This document shows positions 25,324 to 33,403 of a stretch of DNA of 64,000 bases, piece by piece. Origin of the DNA: Enterococcus pallens ATCC BAA-351. GTDB taxonomy: Bacteria; Bacillota; Bacilli; Lactobacillales; Enterococcaceae. The translations under genes were made by a program, and so were the position numbers. The notes under the pieces are model-generated. The model worked only from the letters and a program-made list of their open reading frames with translations. It was not told where the DNA came from and ran no database searches. The number at the start of each line of letters is the position of its first letter. Within the stretch, counting starts at the first letter, position 1. The stretch is from positions 186,001-250,000 of the forward strand of contig NZ_ASWD01000004.1 of the NCBI RefSeq assembly GCF_000407485.1. The letters run 5' to 3'.

Positions 25324-26388
25324 TTATTCAGCTTGAGTATCCGGTACTGTCAAATCTGGATTTTCTTCATACAGCTTGTCAATATAAGTAGAATCAAAAA
25401 TACTTTCTGGGTCTGTTAGTTCTTTGGACACCATGCCTTGATCCAATAGGAATTTAGCAGTTTTTTCTGCTGTATATGGTAAGTAACTATAGTCCTTAGC
25501 AGCTTCATTGAAGGCCGCCTGATTGTCAGCGATTGAGAACAGCCGAGCACCTTTCATGGCAGTCGCCATTTCTTCATTACTAATATCAGCCTGCTTCGCC
25601 ATAAACTCTATCGCTTCATCCGGGTTCTCCGCATAGGATTGCATTCCATCGAAGTAGGCATTGACAATTTTTTGAACGTCTCCCGAGCGCTTGTCTAACA
25701 GCTTGCCGCTAACCATCAGCGTATCAGGGATCAAACCCGGTGTTTCGGAGGAATCAAACAATAGATTAGTATCTCCTTCTGAAGCCGCATAGCTTAGTGA
25801 AGGCTCCCACAGGCTCGCCGCATCCACTTGACCCGAAATCACTGCCGGTCCAGCATTTTCGACCGTCATATTAGTTAAATCAATATCTTTTTCAGTTAAG
25901 CCTACCGTTTCTAAAGCATTCAATAGAAAGAAATGTTCAATCGTACCAATTTCGGTAGCTACGGTTTTCCCTTTCAAATCTTTAAGAGAGGCAATCTCTG
26001 ATTGAGCAACAATCCCATCAGCTCCAGCTGAATTGTCGTTAACCAATACGACCTTGAAATCTACGTTGCTTAATGCAGGTGAAATCGTGTCACTTAGTGC
26101 TGCACACACTGCATCAATCTGTCCACTGTTAAAGGCTTGAAGCGAATCACTGTAGGTATTGAACCAAACTAATTCTACATCTACTTCATTTTCCTCAAAG
26201 GCACCAAAGCCCTGCACTGCATACCAGGTATACCATCCTGGAAAGGCACTAACGCCAATCTTAATAGTCTCGTCAGAAGAATTGCTATCGCTGGAACTTT
26301 CGGCTGCACCGCCCGCATTGCCGCCGCAGCCGGTAAGCAGCAGTACCAACAAACACATCATTGTCAAAAAGCTGATTAATTTTTTCAT
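25324..26388 (-). CDS. ABC transporter substrate-binding lipoprotein (SsuA/THI5-like)
   Basis: Exported lipoprotein of 354 residues. Signal peptide MKKLISFLTMMCLLVLLL ends in the lipobox LLTGC. The mature part has the two-lobed nitrate/sulfonate-binding fold: KIGVSAFPGWYTWYAVQGFG, SGQIDAVCAALSDTISP, GTIEHFFLLNALETVG, VSGQVDAASLWEPSLSYAA. The ATG at 26388 has a GGAGTGG site upstream; the ATG at 26406 forms part of that site. It probably captures guanidine or a related compound and delivers it to the permease. It is separated from the permease by 479 bases, unusual for an operon of this type. Confidence 0.9.
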   Translation of the reverse strand: MKKLISFLTMMCLLVLLLTGCGGNAGGAAESSSDSNSSDETIKIGVSAFPGWYTWYAVQGFGAFEENEVDVELVWFNTYSDSLQAFNSGQIDAVCAALSDTISPALSNVDFKVVLVNDNSAGADGIVAQSEIASLKDLKGKTVATEIGTIEHFFLLNALETVGLTEKDIDLTNMTVENAGPAVISGQVDAASLWEPSLSYAASEGDTNLLFDSSETPGLIPDTLMVSGKLLDKRSGDVQKIVNAYFDGMQSYAENPDEAIEFMAKQADISNEEMATAMKGARLFSIADNQAAFNEAAKDYSYLPYTAEKTAKFLLDQGMVSKELTDPESIFDSTYIDKLYEENPDLTVPDTQAE

Positions 26389-26409
26389 ACCTTTTCCACT
26401 CCTCATTTT

Positions 26410-26763
26410 TTATGCCAATGCTTCGATCCCGGTTTCATTGGTTCGAATACGAATTGCTTCATCTAAAGGGGTAATAAAAATCTTCCCGTCCCCTTTGTTT
26501 CCCGTTTGATTCACCCTCAAAATCGTTTCTACCAAACGATCAACATTTTTCTCTTCAATATAGATTTCGATGATTCGTTTGCTAACGAAAGGACATCTAA
26601 TGGTAGAATTCCTAACATCCGACTTATTTACAGCATAGTTTTGCTGCTCTTTGCCTCGCCCAAGTACACGATAGGTGTTCAAGGAAAAGAAATTTTGCTC
26701 CAGCAAAGCCGCCTTTGTCTCATAATATTTGTTGTCGCGAATAATCGCTGTGACTAATTTCAT
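26410..26763 (-). CDS. PII-family nitrogen regulatory protein (NifI2/GlnB-like)
   Basis: PII protein of 117 residues. Marks: MKLVTAIIRDNKYYETKAAL, YRVLGRGKEQ preceding a long modified T-loop, and TGNKGDGKIFITPLDEAIRIRT for the C-loop. The ATG at 26763 has an AGGAGGTGG site; a longer reading from 26874 overlaps the other PII gene and has no ribosome site. It pairs with the second PII gene, eleven bases upstream. In the family, PII trimers bind ATP/2-oxoglutarate and control transporters or enzymes, here probably the ABC uptake system or the carboxylase. Confidence 0.85.
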   Translation of the reverse strand: MKLVTAIIRDNKYYETKAALLEQNFFSLNTYRVLGRGKEQQNYAVNKSDVRNSTIRCPFVSKRIIEIYIEEKNVDRLVETILRVNQTGNKGDGKIFITPLDEAIRIRTNETGIEALA

Positions 26764-26774
26764 AGCTCCACCTC

Positions 26775-27101
26775 CTATAATGCTTCTACGCCGCTGCTGA
26801 CGGTCACTGCTTTTTCCACTGGTAAAACAAAGATTTTGCCATCGCCAAACGATCCTTCCGCTCCCGAGCGGCAAACCTTTTGAATGATATCAATGACTTG
26901 TTTCTCATCCGTTCTTTCTACAACAATCACAATTGTTTCTTTCGGAATTTCATCATAATAAACAGTTCCCAGCTTCAAGCCTCGCTGCTTTCCCCGGCCT
27001 AACACACTATAACGAGTAGCTGAAACAAATCCTGCTGCCGCCAATTGGTTTAACACCTCATCGGCTTTTTCTGGTCGAACAACGGCTTTAATCATTTTCA
27101 T
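26775..27101 (-). CDS. PII-family nitrogen regulatory protein (NifI1/GlnB-like)
   Basis: PII protein of 108 residues and first gene of the nitrogen operon. MKMIKAVVRPEKADEVLNQL, YSVLGRGKQRG, T-loop with tyrosines 48-49, and GSFGDGKIFVLPVEKAVTV. The canonical uridylylated Tyr51 position is not obvious. A promoter with TTGAAA, 17 bases, TATGAT lies at 27233-27261 and an attenuator-like hairpin stands between promoter and gene. The PII pair suggests nitrogen-status control of guanidine or urea use. Confidence 0.88.
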   Translation of the reverse strand: MKMIKAVVRPEKADEVLNQLAAAGFVSATRYSVLGRGKQRGLKLGTVYYDEIPKETIVIVVERTDEKQVIDIIQKVCRSGAEGSFGDGKIFVLPVEKAVTVSSGVEAL

Positions 27102-27123
27102 ACTTCTTCCATCCCTTCTAAGT

Positions 27124-27171
27124 AAAAAAAACGCACTGATGGACCTCTCGCACCCAGAGGCCTACCAGTGC
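27124..27171 (-). terminator. Leader terminator or attenuator upstream of the PII genes
   Basis: In the leader of the nitrogen operon GCACTG and CAGTGC close a long hairpin with an inner GGCCTCT/AGAGGTCC stem, followed by a run of eight T. Since the gene start is only 23 bases further on, this would end transcription before the operon unless an alternative fold forms upstream (27172-27225). That layout suggests a riboswitch or antitermination; I do not recognise a known guanidine riboswitch consensus. Confidence 0.65.
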
Positions 27172-27232
27172 TAAGCAATTTCCATTTGAACTATTAACCC
27201 CGGCAGGTGAATAATTCTGGATATTTTTCATT

Positions 27233-27261
27233 ATCATATAGAATATTCAGAGAGTTTTCAA
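27233..27261 (-). promoter_or_regulatory. Promoter of the nitrogen operon
   Basis: On the minus strand TTGAAA (27261-27256), 17 bases, TATGAT (27238-27233): a good vegetative-sigma promoter about 130 bases before the first PII gene, giving a leader of roughly 120 bases that holds the attenuator. Confidence 0.7.
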
Positions 27262-27365
27262 TAGTTAATGTTATATTTTCTGACACGAAAGAAAATTATT
27301 TTAAAAATCCAGACAACTCGCGTCAGATCTTCTAACATTTACTGCACGCAGAAACGAAAGATACG

Positions 27366-27400
27366 CAAAAAAACTGTTCAGCTCTTCAACTGAACAGTTT
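27366..27400 (-). terminator. Terminator of the rhodanese/CoA-disulfide reductase operon
   Basis: AACTGTTCAG (27372-27381) pairs with CTGAACAGTT (27390-27399); on the minus strand it is followed by seven T. It lies nine bases after the rhodanese stop. Confidence 0.85.
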
Positions 27401-27408
27401 TCTCTCTA

Positions 27409-27693
27409 TTAAACGAGCTTGCCCTTCCAAGCAGAAGTCCCACCTAAAACATTCACTACTCGGTAACCTTTCCTACTTAAAAATTCACAAGCCATTTCAG
27501 AACGTGCGCCTGATTGGCAAATCACCTGGTATTCTTTGGCTGCATCCAGCTGCTGAAAACTTTCGTTAAGCGTACTTAAAGGCAGATTGACAGCCTCTGG
27601 AACATGCCCCATCTGATATTCATGCACTTCGCGAACATCGATGATCGGCTGCTGACTGTGGTAAAATTCATCCATTGTAATCGTTCTATACAT
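27409..27693 (-). CDS. Rhodanese-domain protein
   Basis: Single-domain rhodanese of 94 residues. Active-site loop VICQSGARS with Cys59 as persulfide carrier; PIIDVREVHEYQMGHVPEA is the standard entry block. The ATG at 27693 has GGAGG nine bases upstream and overlaps the reductase stop by eight bases. It moves sulfane sulfur between thiols and presumably works with the CoA-disulfide reductase and the second rhodanese (29337-29648). Confidence 0.92.
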   Translation of the reverse strand: MYRTITMDEFYHSQQPIIDVREVHEYQMGHVPEAVNLPLSTLNESFQQLDAAKEYQVICQSGARSEMACEFLSRKGYRVVNVLGGTSAWKGKLV

Positions 27694-29335
27694 AGTCCAG
27701 TTCCTCCGGTAAAACCGTCTTATACAGAGCAAAAGCACCGTCCAGATTTTGCACCTTGAATCCATTTTGCACCAAAATTCTTTCGGCTACATAACTGCGC
27801 AAACCGCTGTGACAGCTGACAATATACTCTTGACTCGGATCTAGTTCGCCAATTCGTCCCCGCAATTGATTCAACGGAATATTCATAGACTGCTTGAAAC
27901 GTCCATTACTTAATTCCGCTTCATTCCGTACATCCAGCAATATTTTCCCACTGGCCAATTCTTGCTTCAACTCATGCCATTGAATGGAATGACTCAAGCC
28001 TTCTGCTAAATTCATCGCTGCATAGCCTAGCATGTTTACCGGGTCCTTGGCCGAACCAAAAGGCGGTGCATAGGTAAATTCCAATTCTGGCAGATCAAAA
28101 ATGGTTAACCCGCCCTTGATCGCTGTCGCCAAAATATCAATCCGTTTGTCTACTCCTTTAGCACCTACACCCTGCGCACCATAAATATCACCAGTTGTGG
28201 CATTAAAAACCAGTTTCAAGCTGACGTCTGTCGCACCAGGATAATATCCCGCATGGTCTTTGCCTATTACATGTACAACGGATACATCCAAACCTGCCAG
28301 CTTGGCTGTCCGTTCACTTAAGCCCGTCGAAGCTGCCGACAAATCAAACATTCGGACAATTGCTGTACCGATACTGCCTTTATTCTTTCGGTTAAGACCG
28401 GCAATAGCGTCCGCTGCTTGGCGACCCTGACGATTAGCGGGTGATGCCAAGGAAATCAATGCATCCTCGCCAGTGATTTGCTGCTTCACTACGATGGCAT
28501 CTCCAACAGCATAAACATCCGGCTCGTTGGTTTGATAGTTTTCATTCACAACGATGCCGCCGCGTAACCCTAATTCCAAACCAGCCTGCTCAGCCAAGGT
28601 ATTTTCCGGCTGCACACCTACTGATAAAATCGTTAAATCCGAAGTCAGCTCTGTGCCATCCTCCAAAACGACTTTTTTCCCTTGAGATTCAAAGGCCACA
28701 GCTGATTGAGAAGTGATCACCTTTACTCCTTGCTTTAATAATTCATTTTGCACAGCAGCAGCCATTTCTTCATCCAACGGCGGCAAAACATGCGGCGCCT
28801 TTTCAACAATGGTTACCTTTAGGCCTCGTTTGCTCAAATTTTCCGCCATTTCTAAACCTATAAAACCAGCCCCGATCACTACAGCTTCCTTCGCCTGATC
28901 TGTAACGGCTGCCATGATCCGATCCAAATCCGGTAAATTACGCAAACTAAAAACATTTTCCGCTTGATCCATTCCTTTAATTGCTGGAATAAACGGCTTG
29001 GCTCCCGGTGACAGAATCAGCTTATCGTAACTCTCCTCCGATACCGCACCCTCATGCAGCACCTTCACTTTGTGCTCTTGGGGAATAATCTCAATTACTT
29101 CATGCATCGGCCAAACATCTAAATTAAAACGCGCCTTTAAAGCTTCAGGTGTTTGAACCAGCAACTGATCTCTTTCCGCAATTTCTCCAGACACATAATA
29201 TGGCAGACCGCAGTTAGCGAAAGAAACAAACGGCCCTTTCTCGAACACGACAATTTCAGCATCCTCCATCAACCGACGTAAACGCGTAGCTGCTGACATT
29301 CCGCCAGCTACCCCACCGACAACGACAATTTTCAT
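27686..29335 (-). CDS. CoA-disulfide reductase fused to a rhodanese domain (CoADR-RHD)
   Basis: FAD/NAD(P)H-dependent enzyme of 549 residues. N-terminal FAD motif MKIVVVGGVAGGMSAATRL, single redox Cys42 in SFANCGLPYYVSG, NAD motif VIGAGFIGLEMAENL, then a C-terminal rhodanese domain from about residue 460 with VSCHSGLRSYVAE. Such fusions reduce CoA per- and polysulfides or CoA disulfide. AGGAGG precedes the ATG at 29335, which overlaps the stop of the upstream rhodanese. The three sulfur genes face the CstR-like repressor gene. Confidence 0.92.
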   Translation of the reverse strand: MKIVVVGGVAGGMSAATRLRRLMEDAEIVVFEKGPFVSFANCGLPYYVSGEIAERDQLLVQTPEALKARFNLDVWPMHEVIEIIPQEHKVKVLHEGAVSEESYDKLILSPGAKPFIPAIKGMDQAENVFSLRNLPDLDRIMAAVTDQAKEAVVIGAGFIGLEMAENLSKRGLKVTIVEKAPHVLPPLDEEMAAAVQNELLKQGVKVITSQSAVAFESQGKKVVLEDGTELTSDLTILSVGVQPENTLAEQAGLELGLRGGIVVNENYQTNEPDVYAVGDAIVVKQQITGEDALISLASPANRQGRQAADAIAGLNRKNKGSIGTAIVRMFDLSAASTGLSERTAKLAGLDVSVVHVIGKDHAGYYPGATDVSLKLVFNATTGDIYGAQGVGAKGVDKRIDILATAIKGGLTIFDLPELEFTYAPPFGSAKDPVNMLGYAAMNLAEGLSHSIQWHELKQELASGKILLDVRNEAELSNGRFKQSMNIPLNQLRGRIGELDPSQEYIVSCHSGLRSYVAERILVQNGFKVQNLDGAFALYKTVLPEELDYV

Positions 29336-29336
29336 C

Positions 29337-29648
29337 TTATTTTCCTCCTCTGACTTTTCCGTTCCATTGGGCCATTCCCCCACGGACGTTTATTGCATCA
29401 TACCCTTTTTTACTTAACGCTTTCGCTGCTTTTTTGCTGCGCATTCCCGATTGACAAATGACATACACTGGCTTCCCTTTACCATTGTAGGTATCAATTT
29501 TATTTAATGATATATTCACTGCTTTTGCAATATGCCCCGACCGGTATTCGGCTGGTGAACGGACATCCAAAAGTTCAATATCTTCAGCCAAGAGCTCTGA
29601 AAGCTCCGTTGTTGAAACAGTTGATACCCCTTTTAAAAATCCAAACAT
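29337..29648 (-). CDS. Rhodanese-domain protein
   Basis: Single-domain rhodanese of 103 residues, first gene of the sulfur operon. IELLDVRSPAEYRSGHIA and the active loop VICQSGMRS with Cys65. Its promoter region carries an ATACC/GGTAT palindrome shared with the divergent CsoR-family gene, so it is probably repressed by that protein and induced by persulfides. Confidence 0.92.
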   Translation of the reverse strand: MFGFLKGVSTVSTTELSELLAEDIELLDVRSPAEYRSGHIAKAVNISLNKIDTYNGKGKPVYVICQSGMRSKKAAKALSKKGYDAINVRGGMAQWNGKVRGGK

Positions 29649-29669
29649 ATACTTCTCTCCCGTCTTAAA

Positions 29670-29773
29670 ATACCTTATGGGGTATATTAAAAAGCATTAG
29701 AACAGGATTGTCAACTATGTTAGCTTATTTGAACCAAACATTTTACTTGAACCACAAATACCTCCCGTGGTAT
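29670..29773. promoter_or_regulatory. Two CsoR/CstR-type operators and divergent promoters
   Basis: ATACCTTATGGGGTAT (29670-29685) and ATACCTCCCGTGGTAT (29758-29773) are related palindromes. The second fills the spacer between TTGAAC (29747-29752) and TATATT (29771-29776), the promoter of the repressor gene; the first lies at the start of the rhodanese operon, next to TTGACA...TTTAAT on the minus strand. Confidence 0.75.
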
Positions 29774-29806
29774 ATTTTGTTCAAAGGAAAGAAAAGAAGG
29801 TGTCCC

Positions 29807-30067
29807 ATGGAAGAGGAACAAAAGAAAATTACCAATCGGTTACGACGTGCCGAAGGTCAAATTCGCGGAGTTCAGAAAATGATCGAAGAGGAAAAGGAAT
29901 GCATCGATGTCATTACCCAGCTAAGCGCCATCCGTTCCAGCATCGACCGCGTAATGGGCATGATTGTTGCCGACAACCTCAAACATTGTTTAGAAAATCC
30001 CAGTGACAACCCAACTGAACAGGCCGAAAAAATGGAACAGGCTATCAATATGATCATAAAAAAATAA
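29807..30067 (+). CDS. cstR: CsoR-family repressor, CstR-like persulfide sensor
   Basis: All-helical tetrameric repressor of 86 residues: NRLRRAEGQIRGVQKMI, Cys32, then RSSIDRVMGMIVADNLKHC with Cys61. The histidine that copper-sensing CsoR carries four residues before its second cysteine is Asn57 here, so the two cysteines fit the per/polysulfide sensor CstR rather than a copper sensor. ATG at 29807 with GAAGG six bases upstream. Divergent from the rhodanese/CoADR genes, its probable targets. Confidence 0.85.
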   Translation: MEEEQKKITNRLRRAEGQIRGVQKMIEEEKECIDVITQLSAIRSSIDRVMGMIVADNLKHCLENPSDNPTEQAEKMEQAINMIIKK

Positions 30068-30105
30068 GCGTAACTGCCTTTTTTGTAAAAGGCGGTTACG
30101 CTTTT
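30068..30105. terminator. Terminator after the CstR-like gene
   Basis: GCGTAACTGCC pairs with GGCGGTTACGC across a T/A-rich loop, followed by TTTT on the plus strand. The hairpin starts right after the stop codon. Confidence 0.85.
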
Positions 30106-30509
30106 GCGGTAAATTCAAATTTTGCCAATCTTAAACCCATTCCGCTTGTTTTCCAGTTTTTTAACGAAGCCGCTTTTTCAGGATCACGGGTTTTCTTTTT
30201 ACTATAAGCGTGTTCCCAGTACTTACCATTTTTACTGAAGCCCAGCATTTCCAAGACAATCGCCAATTCTTTTTCAGCTGATGTGGTCAAATCAATATCC
30301 TGCGTACTGTAGCCACCCTATGTGTAAAAATCCACTGATAAACCGCCAGTAACGATCAACTCGGTCCCCGCCAGCTGTTTTAAATAATCACTAATTATCG
30401 CTGCCATTCGCAGATTTCGCAGACGAGTATTGGCAAGCTTCTCTTCATTCGATTCCGTTTCCTGTTGCCGGTACATATCATCAATGATTTGCTGATAACG
30501 CTTTAACAT
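30096..30509 (-). pseudogene. Broken nucleotidyltransferase-like gene
   Basis: Reading starts at ATG 30509 (MLKRYQQIIDDMYRQQETES), reaches ELIVTGGLSVDFYT and hits TAG, then continues in the same frame with GGYSTQDIDLTTSAEKELAI and KNGKYWEHAYSKK to a stop at 30096. GGLSVEFYT-GGYSTQDIDL is the active-site region of DUF6036/AbiEii-type nucleotidyltransferases. The in-frame stop splits the GG...DID motif, and the C-terminal half is shorter than usual, so the gene is inactive or at least truncated. Confidence 0.75.
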
Positions 30510-30570
30510 GCTTCACTCCTCCCTCTTCTCCATGATACAAAACTTTCTCCCTAACAACAGAAATACAAAC

Positions 30571-30597
30571 AAAAAAGAGAGAACCTAAATTCTCTCT
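30571..30597 (-). terminator. Terminator of the second PTS operon
   Basis: AGAGAGAA and TTCTCTCT form a hairpin followed on the minus strand by TTTTTTG, ten bases after the aldolase stop at 30607. Confidence 0.8.
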
Positions 30598-30606
30598 TCT
30601 CAACAA

Positions 30607-31359
30607 CTAATCACCGCCTGCAGCGATTTTAGCTCGATTATAAATAGGGGTTTTCGTTTTTAAGTCACCTAAATCAGCAATATCTTCACCTTTAGAGTGG
30701 AAGCTGTTCGTAATTCCTAACGCTTGGAAAATGGCTTGTTTATAGGCAATTTCAGCATTCCATTCAACTGTATCAAGAATCGACAATGCTTTATGCATCG
30801 CCATCATACCTGTTTCACCAGTAGCGTTAATCAGCACCCCGTGACTGTCCAAAAGCAGCATATGAGGAACTGGCAAATCATTTTCCCGAATATACGTACT
30901 AGTAATTTCTGCCAAATCTTCAGAACAATTCGGCGCAAACTTCATAACCGGAACCGGACCAACTTTTTGTGTCGCTTCAGTCAGGTTAGGCATAGGCAAA
31001 CCGCTAGTAGCCCAGAACATAGCATTCGGTGCATGAGAATGCAGCACTGCCTTGATTTTCGGATTGGTATTGTAAACCGCTTGATGCATATTGATTTCTC
31101 GGGTAAGGCTGCCTACACCACTGATGACTTCTCTTGTTTCAGGGTCTACTACTAAAATTTGCGCTGCGGATAGCTCTCCTAAATAAGCTTCTGACATCAT
31201 GGTTGGTGTCATGATAATGTACTCTTTACCTGTTTCGTCTGCTGCTAAGAAAGAGAAATTTCCTCCTGCAACGTTGGTGTTTTTTCTTGTAAAAATAAGT
31301 CGCACGATCTTTGCTAAATCTTCTCTTTCTCTTTCAAATAACATTCTTCCATCCGACAT
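30607..31359 (-). CDS. Class II aldolase/adducin-family protein (fuculose/ribulose-phosphate aldolase-like)
   Basis: Cytosolic zinc aldolase or epimerase of about 250 residues. Marks: NVAGGNFSFLA (substrate/phosphate loop), AVLHSHAPNAMFWA with the zinc histidines, and MLLLDSHGVLINATG. ATG at 31359 has GGAGG eight bases upstream; the TTG at 31374 is within that site. It lies behind a galactitol-type PTS, so it probably cleaves a ketose-1-phosphate to dihydroxyacetone phosphate and an aldehyde. Last gene of the operon. Confidence 0.87.
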   Translation of the reverse strand: MSDGRMLFEREREDLAKIVRLIFTRKNTNVAGGNFSFLAADETGKEYIIMTPTMMSEAYLGELSAAQILVVDPETREVISGVGSLTREINMHQAVYNTNPKIKAVLHSHAPNAMFWATSGLPMPNLTEATQKVGPVPVMKFAPNCSEDLAEITSTYIRENDLPVPHMLLLDSHGVLINATGETGMMAMHKALSILDTVEWNAEIAYKQAIFQALGITNSFHSKGEDIADLGDLKTKTPIYNRAKIAAGGD

Positions 31360-31374
31360 GTCTATTTCCTCCAA

Positions 31375-31641
31375 TTATTTCTTTTTAAATAGCTCTCCAG
31401 AATTTAGCACTTCTTTAGCAGCTTCACGAACCACTAAAGAATCCGCAAGCTTTTGTTTACGCTTCTCTTCGTATTCGCCGAACAAAACCGGACTGCCAAA
31501 TTTATAAATGACCAACGCTAAACCAATCACTACAAAATTTAAGGCAATTTGCTGAGTTGCCATCGCCGTAAGGAAAAGACTTACCGCTAAAAACAAGAGC
31601 AAATACCATTTCACTTTTCCTTTATCACTTTGCTTCATCAC
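31375..31641 (-). CDS. Small two-TM membrane protein in the PTS operon
   Basis: Eighty-eight residues with two hydrophobic helices (KWYLLLFLAVSLFLTAMA; LNFVVIGLALVIYKFGSPV) and a charged cytosolic tail (EEKRKQKLADSLVVREA). It sits between EIIC (31663) and the aldolase (31359), so it is probably an accessory of that transporter. I recognise no characterised family. Confidence 0.75.
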   Translation of the reverse strand: MMKQSDKGKVKWYLLLFLAVSLFLTAMATQQIALNFVVIGLALVIYKFGSPVLFGEYEEKRKQKLADSLVVREAAKEVLNSGELFKKK

Positions 31642-31662
31642 TAGTCTCTCCTTACAACTTTT

Positions 31663-33057
31663 TTATTTTGCTGTGGTTTCTACTTTTAAATTTTTTTCTT
31701 TTGTTCCTTGTTCATAACGTTTACTTGGTACTTCTACCTTGTTCATGTATTTATACAATAGAACAAACAATCCCATAAAAATGACTACTCCAGCAATCGC
31801 TGCCGGATTCAAATTGAAAGCTTCGGCAAAGAAAATCCGAAATTCCGGTCCTTCAATTGAAGACCAAGTAATCGATTGACCTTGCTTAAAGCCTTCAACA
31901 GCACCTGTTTGTTCAGCAAGTCCTGAAAGAATCGGTGCAAGATAAGTCGCTGCATACAAGTAAATCGGTAGAGAAATTACGCCGAGAACCAGCATACGAG
32001 CCAAGTTCCCACCAGTTAACAACAAACCGCCAACTGCAATAGCATAATTAATGATCCCAGCTAATGGTAATACTTCATTACCTGGCAACACAATCGCATA
32101 ACCGATAAATACCGGCACCAACAGAATCGCTGTAACCCAGATTTCAGAACGACCTGCTAAAATTGGCCAGTCTAATCCAATGTACACTTCACGATCTTTA
32201 AATTTGCGTTTCATAAATTCTGACATTGCATCAGCCAATGGTGACAATGATTGCATGAACATTTTTGAAATCATTGGGAAAAGAGCCATTGCTGTAGCAA
32301 CTTGAATCGCTAAATTCAAGGAACCGGATACGCCATAAGCCGCTGCTAGTCCTAAGCCTAGACCGATAATAAAGCCCATCACTGAATTTTCAGAGAAAAT
32401 ACCCAATTTGGATTTCAACGCATTAGTATCTGAGCGCTTGTTGAAAAACGGAATTTTGTCCATCAACATATTAAACGGCAGCAGCAGTACAGCTGAAGAA
32501 GTCATAAAGTGGGTCACCGTTACCAATGGAATACCAGTTAAATCTTGAATGTGACGCTGGAACATATCGCCTAGTTTCAGCTCTAACACCACTTGAATAA
32601 TCGCTGTCACAAAGCCAGCAATCAAACTACCGGAAACATAATAAACCAAATAAGCTGTAAGTGCTTTGCCCCAAACATTCCACATATCAACATTTAAGGT
32701 TTTGGTTAGGTTCAATACCAATAGTAAAAAGTTCACGCCGATTGTGACTGCGAAAAAGACAAAGGCGTATGTCCATGACCAAGTAATACTGGCTGCACCG
32801 GTCCACCCTAAGTCAAGCGCAGGTAAACTAATACCAGTATTTTTTGCCAAAGCTTCTGAAGCAGGACTAACCGCATTGGACATAAAGCCGATTACCATCG
32901 ACATCCCGGTAAACGCAATTCCTAATGTGACTGCTGACATGAAAGCTTTCTTTAATTTCATTCCAGCAAGAAGGCCTAATAATAGAATAATTAGTGGAAC
33001 AAAAATAGCTGATCCCAACCCTAAAATGTAATTAATAATCTCTTGAAATATCTCCAC
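31663..33057 (-). CDS. PTS galactitol-type EIIC permease
   Basis: Membrane permease of 464 residues, paralogue of the EIIC at 3899-5299 (shared LPALDLGWTGAASITWSWTY and GLDWPILAGRSEIWVTAILL-type blocks, about ten hydrophobic segments). EIIB and EIIA precede it in the operon. Substrate unknown; the fuculose-type aldolase and a PfkB kinase nearby point to a phosphorylated polyol or ketose route different from that of the first operon. Confidence 0.9.
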   Translation of the reverse strand: MEIFQEIINYILGLGSAIFVPLIILLLGLLAGMKLKKAFMSAVTLGIAFTGMSMVIGFMSNAVSPASEALAKNTGISLPALDLGWTGAASITWSWTYAFVFFAVTIGVNFLLLVLNLTKTLNVDMWNVWGKALTAYLVYYVSGSLIAGFVTAIIQVVLELKLGDMFQRHIQDLTGIPLVTVTHFMTSSAVLLLPFNMLMDKIPFFNKRSDTNALKSKLGIFSENSVMGFIIGLGLGLAAAYGVSGSLNLAIQVATAMALFPMISKMFMQSLSPLADAMSEFMKRKFKDREVYIGLDWPILAGRSEIWVTAILLVPVFIGYAIVLPGNEVLPLAGIINYAIAVGGLLLTGGNLARMLVLGVISLPIYLYAATYLAPILSGLAEQTGAVEGFKQGQSITWSSIEGPEFRIFFAEAFNLNPAAIAGVVIFMGLFVLLYKYMNKVEVPSKRYEQGTKEKNLKVETTAK

Positions 33058-33082
33058 TTTTTTAACCCTCGCTTCCCTATTT

Positions 33083-33382
33083 TTATTGTACTAACGCTAA
33101 AATATCACTATAAATTTCATCGGCACCCATGCCAGTTAAAAATGGAATTCCTGGGAAAACCTTCACTCCTAGTTCTTCTGCTTTTGCTAAAACATCTGCA
33201 TCTGGTTGAGCAATATACACATAAATGCCGGCTGAAGGCAGCTCATTTAGAATGGATTTGTAATCGACAGCTTCTACTGGATAATCCACGCCATCTTCTT
33301 CAAATTTACTAGCGATTTTACTTGCAATTGTTTGACTTGTTGCTACTCCACTACCGCATGCTACGATTAATTTTCTGTTCAT
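33083..33382 (-). CDS. PTS galactitol-type EIIB
   Basis: Ninety-nine-residue phosphocarrier; P-loop LIVACGSGVATSQTIASK with active Cys9. ATG at 33382 with an AGGAGGAA site. Operon order EIIA, EIIB, EIIC, small membrane protein, aldolase. Confidence 0.92.
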   Translation of the reverse strand: MNRKLIVACGSGVATSQTIASKIASKFEEDGVDYPVEAVDYKSILNELPSAGIYVYIAQPDADVLAKAEELGVKVFPGIPFLTGMGADEIYSDILALVQ

Positions 33383-33403
33383 TTCTTTTTCCTCCTAATG
33401 GTT

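Noticed and set aside
27124-27225. Guanidine-I (ykkC) riboswitch before the PII genes
   Set aside because: The conserved ykkC core sequences I know are not present; only the terminator architecture fits. Left as an unassigned attenuator.
29807-30067. Copper-sensing CsoR
   Set aside because: The copper-ligand His four residues before the second Cys is Asn, and the target genes are rhodaneses, not a copper exporter.
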